A stretch of DNA of 64,000 nucleotides from contig CP119311.1 of NCBI GenBank assembly GCA_029202545.1, forward strand, positions 4,402,001-4,466,000, written 5' to 3'. The notes under the pieces are model-generated. The model was given only the letters and a program-made list of their open reading frames with translations, did no database searches and had not been told where the DNA came from. Shown piece after piece: positions 53,790-62,418 of the stretch. Position 1 is the first letter of the stretch. The number at the start of each line of letters is the position of its first letter. This DNA comes from Candidatus Pseudobacter hemicellulosilyticus. Lineage in GTDB: Bacteria; Bacteroidota; Bacteroidia; Chitinophagales; Chitinophagaceae. The position numbers were made by a program, and so were the translations under genes.

Positions 53790-53899
53790 TTTAGATCAGC
53801 CACGCGTCAAGTAGTCTGATCAGGTCAAAAGCAACCTTGAAGGACTGTAGAAAGTCCTTTACCGCTCGAATGGCGATTGCTGCCCATTCGAGCTTTTTT
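53790..53899 (+). ncRNA. Candidate small RNA with three hairpins
   Basis: In 110 bases three stems follow each other: GATCAG / CTGATC, AAGGACT / AGTCCTT (53840-53846 with 53853-53859), and GCTCGAATGG / CCATTCGAGC (53864-53873 with 53884-53893) followed at once by T6. The last is a textbook intrinsic terminator with no gene before it. No clear promoter is seen, so it could also be the tail of a longer transcript. No known RNA family is recognised. Confidence 0.4.
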
Positions 53900-54350
53900 C
53901 TGCATCGCACCATGATAAAAATGGAGGTTTTAGTACTCCAATAGCGGATGAATTCTGCAGGCATTTGTGATCACCTGCATGCACAAACTGAGTTGAATTG
54001 TTACGTGTAAAGTGCCGGATAAAGGTAGGGGTGAATGCGCATTCGGGACAAAAAAATCTATTGCCTAATTTTTGAAGTCAATTGATTGCCAAATGGTCGA
54101 AAATGCCGCATAATAAGCTGTTTGTCAATTAAATAGAATTAGTTATAAATAGTAACTAAGAAGATTATATATAGTTATCATTCTGAATAGATGCGTACAT
54201 GCATAATGGTTGACGGAAGGTATCTGCCAGCTTTTAGCAACTGATAGACAAAATATACAAGAAAGATTGAATGGTGAGTGGTGAAAATGAGTGTTTGGAA
54301 TCAATCTTTGGTAGCTGTTGGCGATAAGAAAATGCAAACGATATGGCTGA

Positions 54351-54908
54351 TCAATTTCGGGTCAGTCCTGCCAGTCCGTCTATTACTACTTTTTCCGCCT
54401 GCTTTCTCAGGACGGGGTTGCCCATATCCATTTTTTGCAGCAGGTCCTTTGCTTCCAGCAGGTATACTTTGGCAAAATCAGGGTCCATGCCCACTACATC
54501 AGTGCCATTGTCAATGAGGTCGGCGTATTTGATAGTCTGTGCAGCTGCACTGGCATGGGAAAGCCGTTCATGCTCTTTGGCCTTTCGCTGGCGTCGGTTC
54601 AACCGGGGATAAGATGCTTTGGTATAAACATCGGTCAGTTCCGTAACCAGCAGCTGCGTCTGGATGGCGGTAGGTATGTCCATGACCGTTAACAGGAAAT
54701 CGAGCAGCGCTTCACTGCTGACTTCGGTGTCTTCCACCACATCATGCAGCAGGGAGGCGGCCAGCAGGGGCAGGGCAGGAGTTATGGTCTTTACTGTTCC
54801 CATCACGCGGATGGGGTGGTTGATATACCGCTCGTCACGGTATTTGCGTCGCTGATCGCCATGGGCTTTGTCGGCATAGGCTGTGATCTTTTCTAATAGC
54901 TTTTCCAT
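54351..54908 (-). CDS. Solo HD-domain (p)ppGpp hydrolase-like protein
   Basis: 185 residues. The HD hydrolase core matches the SpoT/Mesh1 type: YINHPIRVMGTV near 28-40, LLHDVVEDTEVS with His-Asp near 54-55, and TIKYADLIDN with the second Asp. There is no synthetase, TGS or ACT domain, so it would be a small alarmone hydrolase. It could also act on another nucleotide. It diverges from the LacI-type gene. Confidence 0.88.
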   Translation of the reverse strand: MEKLLEKITAYADKAHGDQRRKYRDERYINHPIRVMGTVKTITPALPLLAASLLHDVVEDTEVSSEALLDFLLTVMDIPTAIQTQLLVTELTDVYTKASYPRLNRRQRKAKEHERLSHASAAAQTIKYADLIDNGTDVVGMDPDFAKVYLLEAKDLLQKMDMGNPVLRKQAEKVVIDGLAGLTRN

Positions 54909-55005
54909 AGGTTGCTAACGGCAAATTACAGGCCAGCTCCCGGTCCGGCGTATTTCGGTTCGTTGATCGTTACCGTTCTTTCGCGGGAAATGCGCGAAAT
55001 CAATG

Positions 55006-55033
55006 TTTGTCTCCCCAATATTAATTAGATTTG
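55006..55033 (+). promoter_or_regulatory. Promoter of the LacI-type regulator gene
   Basis: TTTG at 55006-55009, 16-base spacer, TAGATTTG at 55026-55033 (exact -7 consensus). It ends 22 bases before the ATG at 55055. Confidence 0.65.
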
Positions 55034-55054
55034 GTGTTATCTCATTGCGCAGGT

Positions 55055-56128
55055 ATGAAAAAGAACAAGGATCAGTCCAATGCAGGGGTTAAGGAAATTG
55101 CCCGTAGGGCCAAGGTCTCCATTGCTACGGTAGACCGGGTGATCCATAACAGGCCCGGTGTTTCCGAGCAGACCAAGGCCAGGATCAACGAGATCATCCA
55201 GGAACTGAACTATCAGCCCAATGTGCTGGCGCAGCGACTGGCGCTGGCTTCCAGGGGCATTCGCAGGCTGGCGGTGCTGCTGCCCGCCATTTCCGGTGAA
55301 ACGGAGTTCTGGCAGGCGCCGCTGGAAGGCGTCAACAAAGCGGCAGGGGAGATCCGTCAATACAATGTCCATATAGAACGTTTCTTTTTTGACCAGAACA
55401 ACCAGCAATCCTTTGCCGGCCAGGTACAGCAGATCCGCCAGTACAAACCGGATGGCGTATTGTTCTCACCCACTTTCCTGGTAGAGTCCGGCGCTTTGAT
55501 TGAAGAATGCAAGAGCCGTGGCATACCCTATGTACTTATCAACTCCGATATTCCAGGTACAGAACACCTTTGTTATATAGGTCCTGAATTGTTCCACAGC
55601 GGTCAACTGGCCGCGCAGTTGCTGCATTATTGCATTAAAGAGGGCGAGCAGGTGCTGCTGGCCAATATTGCCCGGGAGATCGATAGCAACCATGCTATTC
55701 TTCGTAAGGAAGAAGGGTTCCGGGCCTATTGGAATGCGCAGGCGCCCGAAGTGGAGCTGGTGCCTTTTAATTCAACGGATACGGATTATGCCGCAGTGGC
55801 CGACAAACTCTCCCAGTTACTAAAGGAGCAGCATAAGATAGGAGCCATCTTTGTCACCAATTCCCGGGTATCCCTGGTGGCGCGCTGGATGGAGCAGGAG
55901 GGGATCAATGATATATTATTAATAGGATACGATTTCCTGAATGATAATGTACAATACCTGAAAAAAGGCGGCATAGATTTCCTGATCTGCGAAAAGCCAC
56001 AGGAGCAGGGCTATCGCGGCGTCATGACGCTTTTCCAGAACCTGGTCTATGGCGCTACCCTGGAAAAGGATTATTATATGCCGATCGATATTATTACGAA
56101 AGAGAACTGCCAATTCTACAGGAATTAG
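55055..56128 (+). CDS. LacI/RbsB-type transcription regulator
   Basis: 357 residues. The N-terminal HTH reads VKEIARRAKVSIATVDRVIHNRPGVSEQTKARI, followed by the hinge LAQRLAL that enters the minor groove in this family. The rest is a periplasmic-binding-protein fold of the sugar-binding RbsB/Peripla_BP_4 type (LLPAISGETEFWQAPLEGVNKAA, GVLFSPTFL, LIGYDFLNDNVQYL). It presumably senses a sugar. The start chosen is the ATG at 55055 because an upstream TTG overlaps the promoter -7 box. Downstream lie palindromes that fit a LacI operator, then a glycan operon. Confidence 0.93.
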   Translation: MKKNKDQSNAGVKEIARRAKVSIATVDRVIHNRPGVSEQTKARINEIIQELNYQPNVLAQRLALASRGIRRLAVLLPAISGETEFWQAPLEGVNKAAGEIRQYNVHIERFFFDQNNQQSFAGQVQQIRQYKPDGVLFSPTFLVESGALIEECKSRGIPYVLINSDIPGTEHLCYIGPELFHSGQLAAQLLHYCIKEGEQVLLANIAREIDSNHAILRKEEGFRAYWNAQAPEVELVPFNSTDTDYAAVADKLSQLLKEQHKIGAIFVTNSRVSLVARWMEQEGINDILLIGYDFLNDNVQYLKKGGIDFLICEKPQEQGYRGVMTLFQNLVYGATLEKDYYMPIDIITKENCQFYRN

Positions 56129-56145
56129 AGGGCTTTTTCTCCTGG

Positions 56146-56712
56146 CAGGACAATGGTAGCTGCGCCCGCAACTTCGATAATATGATCCCGCCTCACTCAA
56201 ACAAGGAATATTTTGGGACGAACCAAGGGCGGCCAGCAGGAATAGCAGTCTTTCCTGCTCCGGCAGTACTGTTAAAGCTGTAGTACATCTCCCAGTAGTT
56301 TTTTTCAAAGGTGTTTCTCTATGGCTGGACCATAATAGTTGCGCCTGCTGCGTCAATAATATAATCCCGCCTCACTCAAACAAGGAATATTTTGGGACGA
56401 ACCAAGGGCGGCCAGGAGGAATAGCAGGCTTTCCTGCTCCGGCAGTACTGTTAAAGCTGTAGTTACATTGTCAGTGGCTGTTTTCAAAGATGTTTCTCAG
56501 AGGCTGGACCATAATAGTTGCGCCTGCTGCGTCAATAATATAATCCCGCCTCACTCAATCAAGGAATATTTTGGGACGAACCAAGGGCGTCCAGCAGGAA
56601 TAGCAGTCTTTCCTGCTCCGGCAATACTGTTAAAGCTGTAGTACCCCCCCCCAGTAGCTTTTTTTCAAAGATGTTTCTCAAAGGCTGGACAATAATAGCT
56701 ACGCCCGTGTCT
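56146..56712 (+). repeat. Tandem repeat, 3.2 copies of a 179-bp unit
   Basis: Copies begin at about 56146, 56325 and 56504, with a partial fourth after 56683. The landmark TTTTGGGACGAACC falls at 56211, 56390 and 56569, exactly 179 bases apart. Each copy holds CCCGCCTCACTCAA, GAATATTTTGGGACGAACC, a hairpin GCAGGAA/TTCCTGC and a T-run with TTTTTTCAAAG. Copies differ by scattered substitutions, so the array is not brand new. The period is not a multiple of 3, so it is not coding. Confidence 0.9.
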
Positions 56713-56783
56713 CCAACAATTTTAATCTGCCTTCACGTTATTTTCACAAATAAAAATTTGGTAAGATGGAAAATTTGGTTAAG

Positions 56784-56801
56784 TTCGTGTACGTACCCGA
56801 A
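56784..56801. promoter_or_regulatory. Operator-like palindrome 1
   Basis: TTCGTGTACGTACCCGAA is a palindrome with one mismatched pair and a GTACGTAC centre. The central CG step suits a LacI-family dimer. Confidence 0.5.
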
Positions 56802-56876
56802 AACATAGTGGAAGTAAGAGACAGGAGCAATGGCCCGCATGAATTATGGATCTCATAATTTTTTTTAAAATACTAA

Positions 56877-56892
56877 TCGGGTACGTACCCGA
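56877..56892. promoter_or_regulatory. Operator-like palindrome 2
   Basis: TCGGGTACGTACCCGA is a perfect 16-bp palindrome sharing GTACGTACCCGA with palindrome 1, 93 bases downstream of it. The T-rich run 20 bases upstream could belong to a promoter. Confidence 0.55.
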
Positions 56893-57110
56893 CAGGTGTT
56901 TCAGCGGATCAGCAGCCTGACCCAACCAAACAGTTGTGACAACAAACAAGGGCCGTAACAAGAACAACAGAGTGACCCAACCAGACAGTTCTTTAACAAA
57001 CAACATCCGCCGCAGGAAAAGCAATGCAGTTGCCGCTCCCGGCCTGTTGTCCCGGTAACTTATAATGGCAAAGGTCCTATCCCTTGCCAGCATCCTTTCA
57101 GCATAAAGAC

Positions 57111-57197
57111 AGGTTGTTCAAACGGATCTGTGGTTTCGTTCTTATTGGCAGTGGAGCAGTTAAAAGCATGAACGTGATCCGTCCGTTTGGACAACCT
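57111..57197. repeat. Large inverted repeat before the isomerase gene
   Basis: AGGTTGTTCAAACGGA at 57111-57126 pairs with TCCGTTTGGACAACCT at 57182-57197 (one G-T). Inside, CGTTC and GAACG pair, and ACGGATC can instead pair with GATCCGT at 57176-57182. It could be a structured mRNA leader, an operator pair, or a miniature element. It ends 35 bases before the next gene. Confidence 0.5.
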
Positions 57198-57232
57198 GAC
57201 CTAATATAATTTTTCACCAGATCCTTTATTTC

Positions 57233-58147
57233 ATGGAGCATGGCCGCTATAGCAAGCAACTGACCTGCGCCTATCTGTACCCTATTTCAAAATACGGTTA
57301 TCCACCCAACGTGGAGCAAACAATATCGTATATTACAGAAATGGCAGGCATGGGGTTTTCTTCCATTGAACTGGAAGGGATCGGGGCGGAGAATATCCGT
57401 TACCTGCATCGCCATAGCAGCAGTATCCGGGAGGCAGTTGATAAAAGCGGTTGTGTGGTGCCGGTATACTGTGTGGTGCTGCCACAACTCAGCTCGCCGG
57501 ATCAAGCCTTGCAGCAGCAAAGCCTGGAGCTATTCCGGCTGGGTTGCCAGACCGCTCAGCAATTGGGTGCGTCCGGAGTACTGGACAATGGCCCCCTGCT
57601 GCCACTGGAATATCCCAAAAATGCACCTATCCTGCGGCACTATTCCGCAGACCAGCTACGCCTTCCTACAGGCTTTAACTGGGATCAGTACTGGACTAAC
57701 CTTGTATCCACCTATCAGGAAGCCTGCGCCATAGCAGCCAGCTATAACCTGGCCTATCATATGCATCCCTGCGAAGGCTCCCTGATCACCGGAACCGATT
57801 CCTTTCTCTATTTCCACCAGGCCGTGCAGCGCATTAACCTGTTCTTTAACCTGGATACTGCCAACCAGTTTTACAGGAAAGACGATCTCGCGCTCTGTAT
57901 CACCAGGCTGGCCGGAAAAATATCCTATATCCATGTGTCAGACAACGGCGGTCAGCGGGTGGAACACCTGGTCCCCGGCGATGGAAAGATCTGGTGGTCC
58001 GGCTTTTTTGAAGCCCTTCGGGAGACGCAGTTCAGCGGACAACTGGCCATTGATGTAGGCGGGGCGGAATCCGGGATCAATGATATTGATGAAGCCTATC
58101 ACCGCAGCGCGGACTGGCTGACGCAGCAGATAGCCACTTACCTGTAA
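57233..58147 (+). CDS. Sugar phosphate isomerase/epimerase-like TIM barrel
   Basis: 304 residues of the xylose-isomerase-like TIM-barrel family. SSIELEGIG near residue 43 opens the barrel. YHMHPCEGSLITG near 180, NLDTANQFYRKDD and YIHVSDNGGQRVEHLVPGDGKI hold the His, Asp and Glu metal and substrate residues typical of the family. AIDVGGAES ends the barrel. No signal peptide, so it is cytosolic and likely acts on a sugar released by the downstream enzymes. It is the first gene of the glycan operon. Confidence 0.88.
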   Translation: MEHGRYSKQLTCAYLYPISKYGYPPNVEQTISYITEMAGMGFSSIELEGIGAENIRYLHRHSSSIREAVDKSGCVVPVYCVVLPQLSSPDQALQQQSLELFRLGCQTAQQLGASGVLDNGPLLPLEYPKNAPILRHYSADQLRLPTGFNWDQYWTNLVSTYQEACAIAASYNLAYHMHPCEGSLITGTDSFLYFHQAVQRINLFFNLDTANQFYRKDDLALCITRLAGKISYIHVSDNGGQRVEHLVPGDGKIWWSGFFEALRETQFSGQLAIDVGGAESGINDIDEAYHRSADWLTQQIATYL

Positions 58148-58236
58148 AAATTCAACTTACGATAGCATTTTGTTAGAAGGTTAATCAGGAGAACGACCCT
58201 GTCGGGCTCATTCTTGAATTCAACATTTAGTAACCG

Positions 58237-59790
58237 ATGCACTTGAAAATTGCTCATCCCTATTGCTATGCCCTATCTCTGGCAACCCTGCTCTGTTTCA
58301 GCGCAGCCACCCTTCGTGCGCAGTATTATGATATCACGCGCTTTGGCGCCAAAGGCGACGGTGTAACGGATAATACCGCCGCCATTCAGCAGGCTATCGA
58401 CAGCTGCGCCATCACAGGCGGTAAGGTCTATTTCCCCGCCGGGAAATTCCTGACAGCCACCCTCCAGCTCAGAAGCAATATCACTGTACATGTATCGGCC
58501 GGCGCCACTGTGCTGGCCAATACCGATATCAGCAAATACCCGCACCTGGATGCCGGCATCCCTTTTTACGGGGAGTTATGGGCGCGCCAGGCTGTTTTTT
58601 TCGGCAAACAGCTGGACAATATCACGCTGGAAGGCAGCGGCACCCTGGACGGACAGGGCGCCAGCTTTGTGATCACTACCGATAAAAAGCCCGAGCGCTA
58701 TATGAACCGGCCTTACCTGCTCTGGTTTGCCGGCTGTACCAATGTCACCGTGAAGGATCTGCAGCTGCGCAATTCTGCTTTCTGGATGCAGCATTACCTG
58801 GGCTGTTCTTTCGTAAACATAAGCGGCCTGCGTATCTGGAACCATTCCAATAAGAATAATGATATGATGGATATTGATGGCTGCCGGTACGTGACCATCA
58901 GCAATATCATTGGCGATTCCGATGACGATGGCATCACCATCAAGAGTACTTCGCCGCTGGTATCTGAATATATCACCGTCACCAACTGTGTGCTGAGCAG
59001 TCATTGCAACGCCCTGAAATTTGGCACTGAATCTACCGGCGGTTTCCGGAATATTACCGTATCTAATTGTATCATCAAACCCTCGGGTCAGACCAGCACC
59101 ATTTACGGCAAGCCGGCCGGCATCAGCGGTGTGGCGTTGGAAATGGTGGATGGTGGTATCATGGAAAATGTAGCTATCAATAACCTGGTGATAGAAGGTA
59201 CTGAGGTGCCGCTCTTCATCCGCCTCGGCAACCGCGCCCGCAAATACAGGGAATCGGCTGCCCAGCCCGGTAAAGGCGTCCTGCGCAATGTCCATCTCTC
59301 CAATATCCTGGCCACCGGGTCTGCCGGCATCGGCTGTGCGCTGGTAGGTCTTCCTGGTTCGCCCATAGAAGAGATCTCCCTGAGTAATATCAGCATTCAG
59401 TCGGCCGGAGGAGGCAAAGCCGCAGATATGGGAAAGATCATTGAAGAAAAAGAAAAGGATTACCCGGAAGCCACCATGTTTGGTGTGTTACCTGCCTATG
59501 GTTTTTATGTACGGCATGCCACAGGGCTCCGGTTGAATGATATCCGCCTGCGCTATAAGGAGAATGAAGACAGGCCGGCCATTGTGTTATCCGATGTGAA
59601 AGGATTTTCCGTCAGTGGCCTGGAAGCACAGACTGGCAGCAATACCCCTGCTGCCGTGTACGCCGAACAAAGCAGTAATGGGGTGTTGTTCCAGTCGGTG
59701 CAGTCGTCCGGTACCCCCTTGTTAAAAACAGGGAAGGGCGCCGTCAATATTTCGGTAACGGGTAACAGTATGAAATCGGGGAAAAAATAA
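58237..59790 (+). CDS. Glycoside hydrolase family 28 (polygalacturonase-like)
   Basis: 517 residues. Signal peptide 1-27 (ends TLRAQ), so exported. A parallel beta-helix starts with YDITRFGAKGDGVTDNTAAIQQAID, typical of the pectinase fold. GH28 catalytic motifs are NNDMMDIDG near 206-214 (N-x-D type), DDDGI near 228-232 (the catalytic Asp pair), and SSHCNALKFGTE near 253-264 in place of the usual GHG. The GHG variation is common in the Bacteroidetes subgroups acting on rhamnogalacturonan-like or other acid glycans. It starts 89 bases after the isomerase gene. Confidence 0.9.
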   Translation: MHLKIAHPYCYALSLATLLCFSAATLRAQYYDITRFGAKGDGVTDNTAAIQQAIDSCAITGGKVYFPAGKFLTATLQLRSNITVHVSAGATVLANTDISKYPHLDAGIPFYGELWARQAVFFGKQLDNITLEGSGTLDGQGASFVITTDKKPERYMNRPYLLWFAGCTNVTVKDLQLRNSAFWMQHYLGCSFVNISGLRIWNHSNKNNDMMDIDGCRYVTISNIIGDSDDDGITIKSTSPLVSEYITVTNCVLSSHCNALKFGTESTGGFRNITVSNCIIKPSGQTSTIYGKPAGISGVALEMVDGGIMENVAINNLVIEGTEVPLFIRLGNRARKYRESAAQPGKGVLRNVHLSNILATGSAGIGCALVGLPGSPIEEISLSNISIQSAGGGKAADMGKIIEEKEKDYPEATMFGVLPAYGFYVRHATGLRLNDIRLRYKENEDRPAIVLSDVKGFSVSGLEAQTGSNTPAAVYAEQSSNGVLFQSVQSSGTPLLKTGKGAVNISVTGNSMKSGKK

Positions 59791-59802
59791 TATTTTGTTG
59801 GT

Positions 59803-62418
59803 ATGAACCTACGTATGCCCATATTGGTTATCTGCCTGCTTTTACTGGCTGCTGCCGGCAGGGCAGAAGTACCCATACTGCCTGTGCCACAGCATGTGGT
59901 GGAAACCGGCCGGCCGCTGGAATATAATGCACACCTGCTGCTGGAAGGGAAGGGGCTGGAACCTGCCGCCTTACAGCGTTTGCAGGCGCACTGGCAGAAT
60001 ACCACCGGCCGGATGGCTGTAAAATATGCCCAGGCTTCTACCACTACTATCCAGCTGCTGATCCTTGGTAAGGATGCCGCTGCCGATCAACCCGTCAATA
60101 GGGCATTGCCGGGTTATGCCCGGCAGATAGGGACAGAGGGTTACCTGCTGATCCTGACAGCCACACAGAAAATAATAGCAGCCTATACGGAAACAGGATT
60201 GTTTTACGGGCTGCAATCGCTGCGGCAATTGACCCGATCGGGGCATGATCAGGAATTGCTGGTGGCCGACTGGCCCTCTTTTGCACACCGGGTGGTATTT
60301 GATGATATCAGTCGCGGCCCTATCTCCACCATATCCTTTATCAAAGACCAGATCCGCCGACTGGCCGAAATCAAGATCAATTATCTCTCTTTCTATATTG
60401 AGCATGTGGTACAGACGGCCGCTTACCCGGATTTTGCCCCGGAGAACGGCCGGCTCACCATCGCGGATATCAGGGAGCTGTCGGCCTATGCCGCACAATA
60501 CCATATGCAGCTAATAGGTTCGTTCCAATCCTTTGGCCATTTTGAAAAGATCCTGGCCCAGCCAAAATACCGGCCGATGGGCGCTACCAATACTATGGTG
60601 GACCCCATGAACCCCGAGGCCCGCAGATTCCTGGCCAGTGTGATCGGCGAGCTATGTGAAGCGTTCTCTGCGCCTTTCTTTAATGTGAACAGTGATGAGA
60701 CCTTTGATCTGGGCAAGGGTACTTCCAAACCATATGTAGACAGCATGGGCGCGGGTCCTTTTTATGCCAGCCACCTGCGCTTTCTATATGACGTGGTGAA
60801 GAAGCACAATAAGCGCATGATGATGTGGGGAGATATTGCCCTGCAGCATGAGGAGATCCTCGACAGCCTGCCCAAAGACATTATCTACCTCAGCTGGGAA
60901 TACGGTAATCCGGCCAGCTTCGATAAATGGACACAGCCTTTCAAAAAACGCGGACTGGAGTTTATGGTCTGCCCGGGCATCCTCAATTCCTACCGGCTCT
61001 TCCCGGATGTGACCATGGCCGGCGCCAATATAGATGGCTTTGCCCGTGCCGGCAAGGCCAGTGGCGCTACCGGTGTGTTCACCACTATCTGGGATGACGG
61101 CGGCGCCAGTTTCTTTTCAGGTGATTGGTTCCCGGTGTACAAGGCCGCTGAGAAAAGCTGGAACCTGCAAGCCAGTTTCAATGAGGGTTTCAACGAGCGC
61201 TATACCCGGATAGCCTATGGCAGTAATGAAACGGCCTATGTGCAGGCGCTGCAAACCCTGATGCAGTTGCGCAAGCTGCCGATGACCTTTAACCTGAACG
61301 ATAATGTCTGGTACCAGAAATTATTGCCGGATAGCGGCAGGCGCCTGCTGCTCAATACAGCTGATGTGCCCGCTGTCCGCAGCATTGCGGAACAGGCGGC
61401 TGCTTACCTGGCAACGGCCTCCGCCAGATGGCATGCTGCTGACCTCCAGACATTGCGTTTCAGTATCGACCAATACCAACTCATTGCTGATACCCGCGCC
61501 CTGATGCCGGAACTGGCCCAGCAATACAAAGCCGCACAGGAACTGGCTGTTGTCAGTCCTGCCAAGGCCATCCGGACGCTGGAGCAGGGCCGCATCCCCG
61601 TGCAGCAATTGCAGGCAAGATACCGCCAGCTGAAAGAGCAGTTCCGCACCATCTGGCTACAGGAAAACCAGGCCTACTGGCTCAATGTGCCGCTGGCAGT
61701 TTTTGATGAAAAGATAGCCGACCTCCAGGAGCTGCTGAACAGGTGGCAACAGGCACAGTCCGCCATCCGCACCCGCAGGCCCATGCCTGATGCGCTGTCG
61801 GCCAGGATGGCCATCAGCGCCACCTGGTATACCTATTTCCAGAACTGGCTGCTCTGCGGTCCTTTTTCTCCGGAGAACGGACAAGCCCCGCCCTTTCTCT
61901 ATGATCCGGGCACCAAAGACCAGAAGCCGCCCAAGCCCGGTGATATCATTGTATACAAAGAGCAATCCTACCGCTGGATGAAATATGCTTCGCCCAACGG
62001 CGGCATTACACAGCTGGAAGATTTCTATCCAAAGGCGGCAGCAGGAGACATTGCCTATGCATACTGTTCGCTTACAGCGGACAGCGCCCAGCAGGTAAAT
62101 GCGTTTGTGGGCAGCAGCAATGGCCTGGAGCTGTTCTGCAATGGTCAGCCCCTGCTGACTGCAGACGGCCAGTCTGCCAGCGCTGATAACGAAGCTGGCC
62201 CCAACAAAAAGAATAACCCCGGCAAAGAAGCCAGTCCCGACAAAGAGACCGGCGTCATTTTATCCTTACAGCCCGGTATCAACCATATCCTGTTCCGGTT
62301 TCCGAAGGCATCGGCCGACTGGGCCTTTACTTTCCGGCTGGACCCGGCCCTGTCAGTGACCAATTCAAAACATAAATTCTACCTGAATCCAAAAACAGGA
62401 AATCATGATGCGGAGTAA
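59803..62418 (+). CDS. GH20-like beta-N-acetylhexosaminidase
   Basis: 871 residues, signal peptide 1-20. A GH20b-type N-domain (IGTEGYLLILTATQKIIAAYTETGLFYGLQSLRQL) is followed by the catalytic TIM barrel with VVFDDISRGP, GSFQSFGHFEKIL and NSDETFDLGKG near 295-305, where Asp-Glu is the catalytic pair. The C-terminal third is unrecognised, and residues of about 785-815 are a Lys/Asn/Gly-rich linker before a galactose-binding-like end. Most GH20 enzymes use N-acetyl-glucosamine or galactosamine; substrate here is unknown. It starts 12 bases after GH28 and overlaps the next gene by 14. Confidence 0.82.
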   Translation: MNLRMPILVICLLLLAAAGRAEVPILPVPQHVVETGRPLEYNAHLLLEGKGLEPAALQRLQAHWQNTTGRMAVKYAQASTTTIQLLILGKDAAADQPVNRALPGYARQIGTEGYLLILTATQKIIAAYTETGLFYGLQSLRQLTRSGHDQELLVADWPSFAHRVVFDDISRGPISTISFIKDQIRRLAEIKINYLSFYIEHVVQTAAYPDFAPENGRLTIADIRELSAYAAQYHMQLIGSFQSFGHFEKILAQPKYRPMGATNTMVDPMNPEARRFLASVIGELCEAFSAPFFNVNSDETFDLGKGTSKPYVDSMGAGPFYASHLRFLYDVVKKHNKRMMMWGDIALQHEEILDSLPKDIIYLSWEYGNPASFDKWTQPFKKRGLEFMVCPGILNSYRLFPDVTMAGANIDGFARAGKASGATGVFTTIWDDGGASFFSGDWFPVYKAAEKSWNLQASFNEGFNERYTRIAYGSNETAYVQALQTLMQLRKLPMTFNLNDNVWYQKLLPDSGRRLLLNTADVPAVRSIAEQAAAYLATASARWHAADLQTLRFSIDQYQLIADTRALMPELAQQYKAAQELAVVSPAKAIRTLEQGRIPVQQLQARYRQLKEQFRTIWLQENQAYWLNVPLAVFDEKIADLQELLNRWQQAQSAIRTRRPMPDALSARMAISATWYTYFQNWLLCGPFSPENGQAPPFLYDPGTKDQKPPKPGDIIVYKEQSYRWMKYASPNGGITQLEDFYPKAAAGDIAYAYCSLTADSAQQVNAFVGSSNGLELFCNGQPLLTADGQSASADNEAGPNKKNNPGKEASPDKETGVILSLQPGINHILFRFPKASADWAFTFRLDPALSVTNSKHKFYLNPKTGNHDAE

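Larger units (their letters stand above)
53568..54350. other. 780-base non-coding region
   Basis: It holds two intrinsic terminators and a candidate small RNA (listed separately) in its first 330 bases. The second half (53900-54350) is AT-rich with short palindromic patches and no credible gene. Confidence 0.45.
56129..57232. other. 1.1-kb non-coding region before the glycan operon
   Basis: It contains the 179-bp array, two GTACGTAC palindromes and the large hairpin (listed separately). Small ORFs inside have no family signal. A homopolymer run of ten C lies near 56645. Confidence 0.7.

Noticed and set aside
55919..56356. 145-codon minus-strand ORF running into the tandem repeat
   Set aside because: It reads through the opposite strand of the LacI gene and the repeat; the 179-bp period would shift its frame in each copy.
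56779..57093. 104-codon minus-strand ORF across palindrome 2
   Set aside because: Contains the operator-like site, has weak composition and no homologue-like motif.
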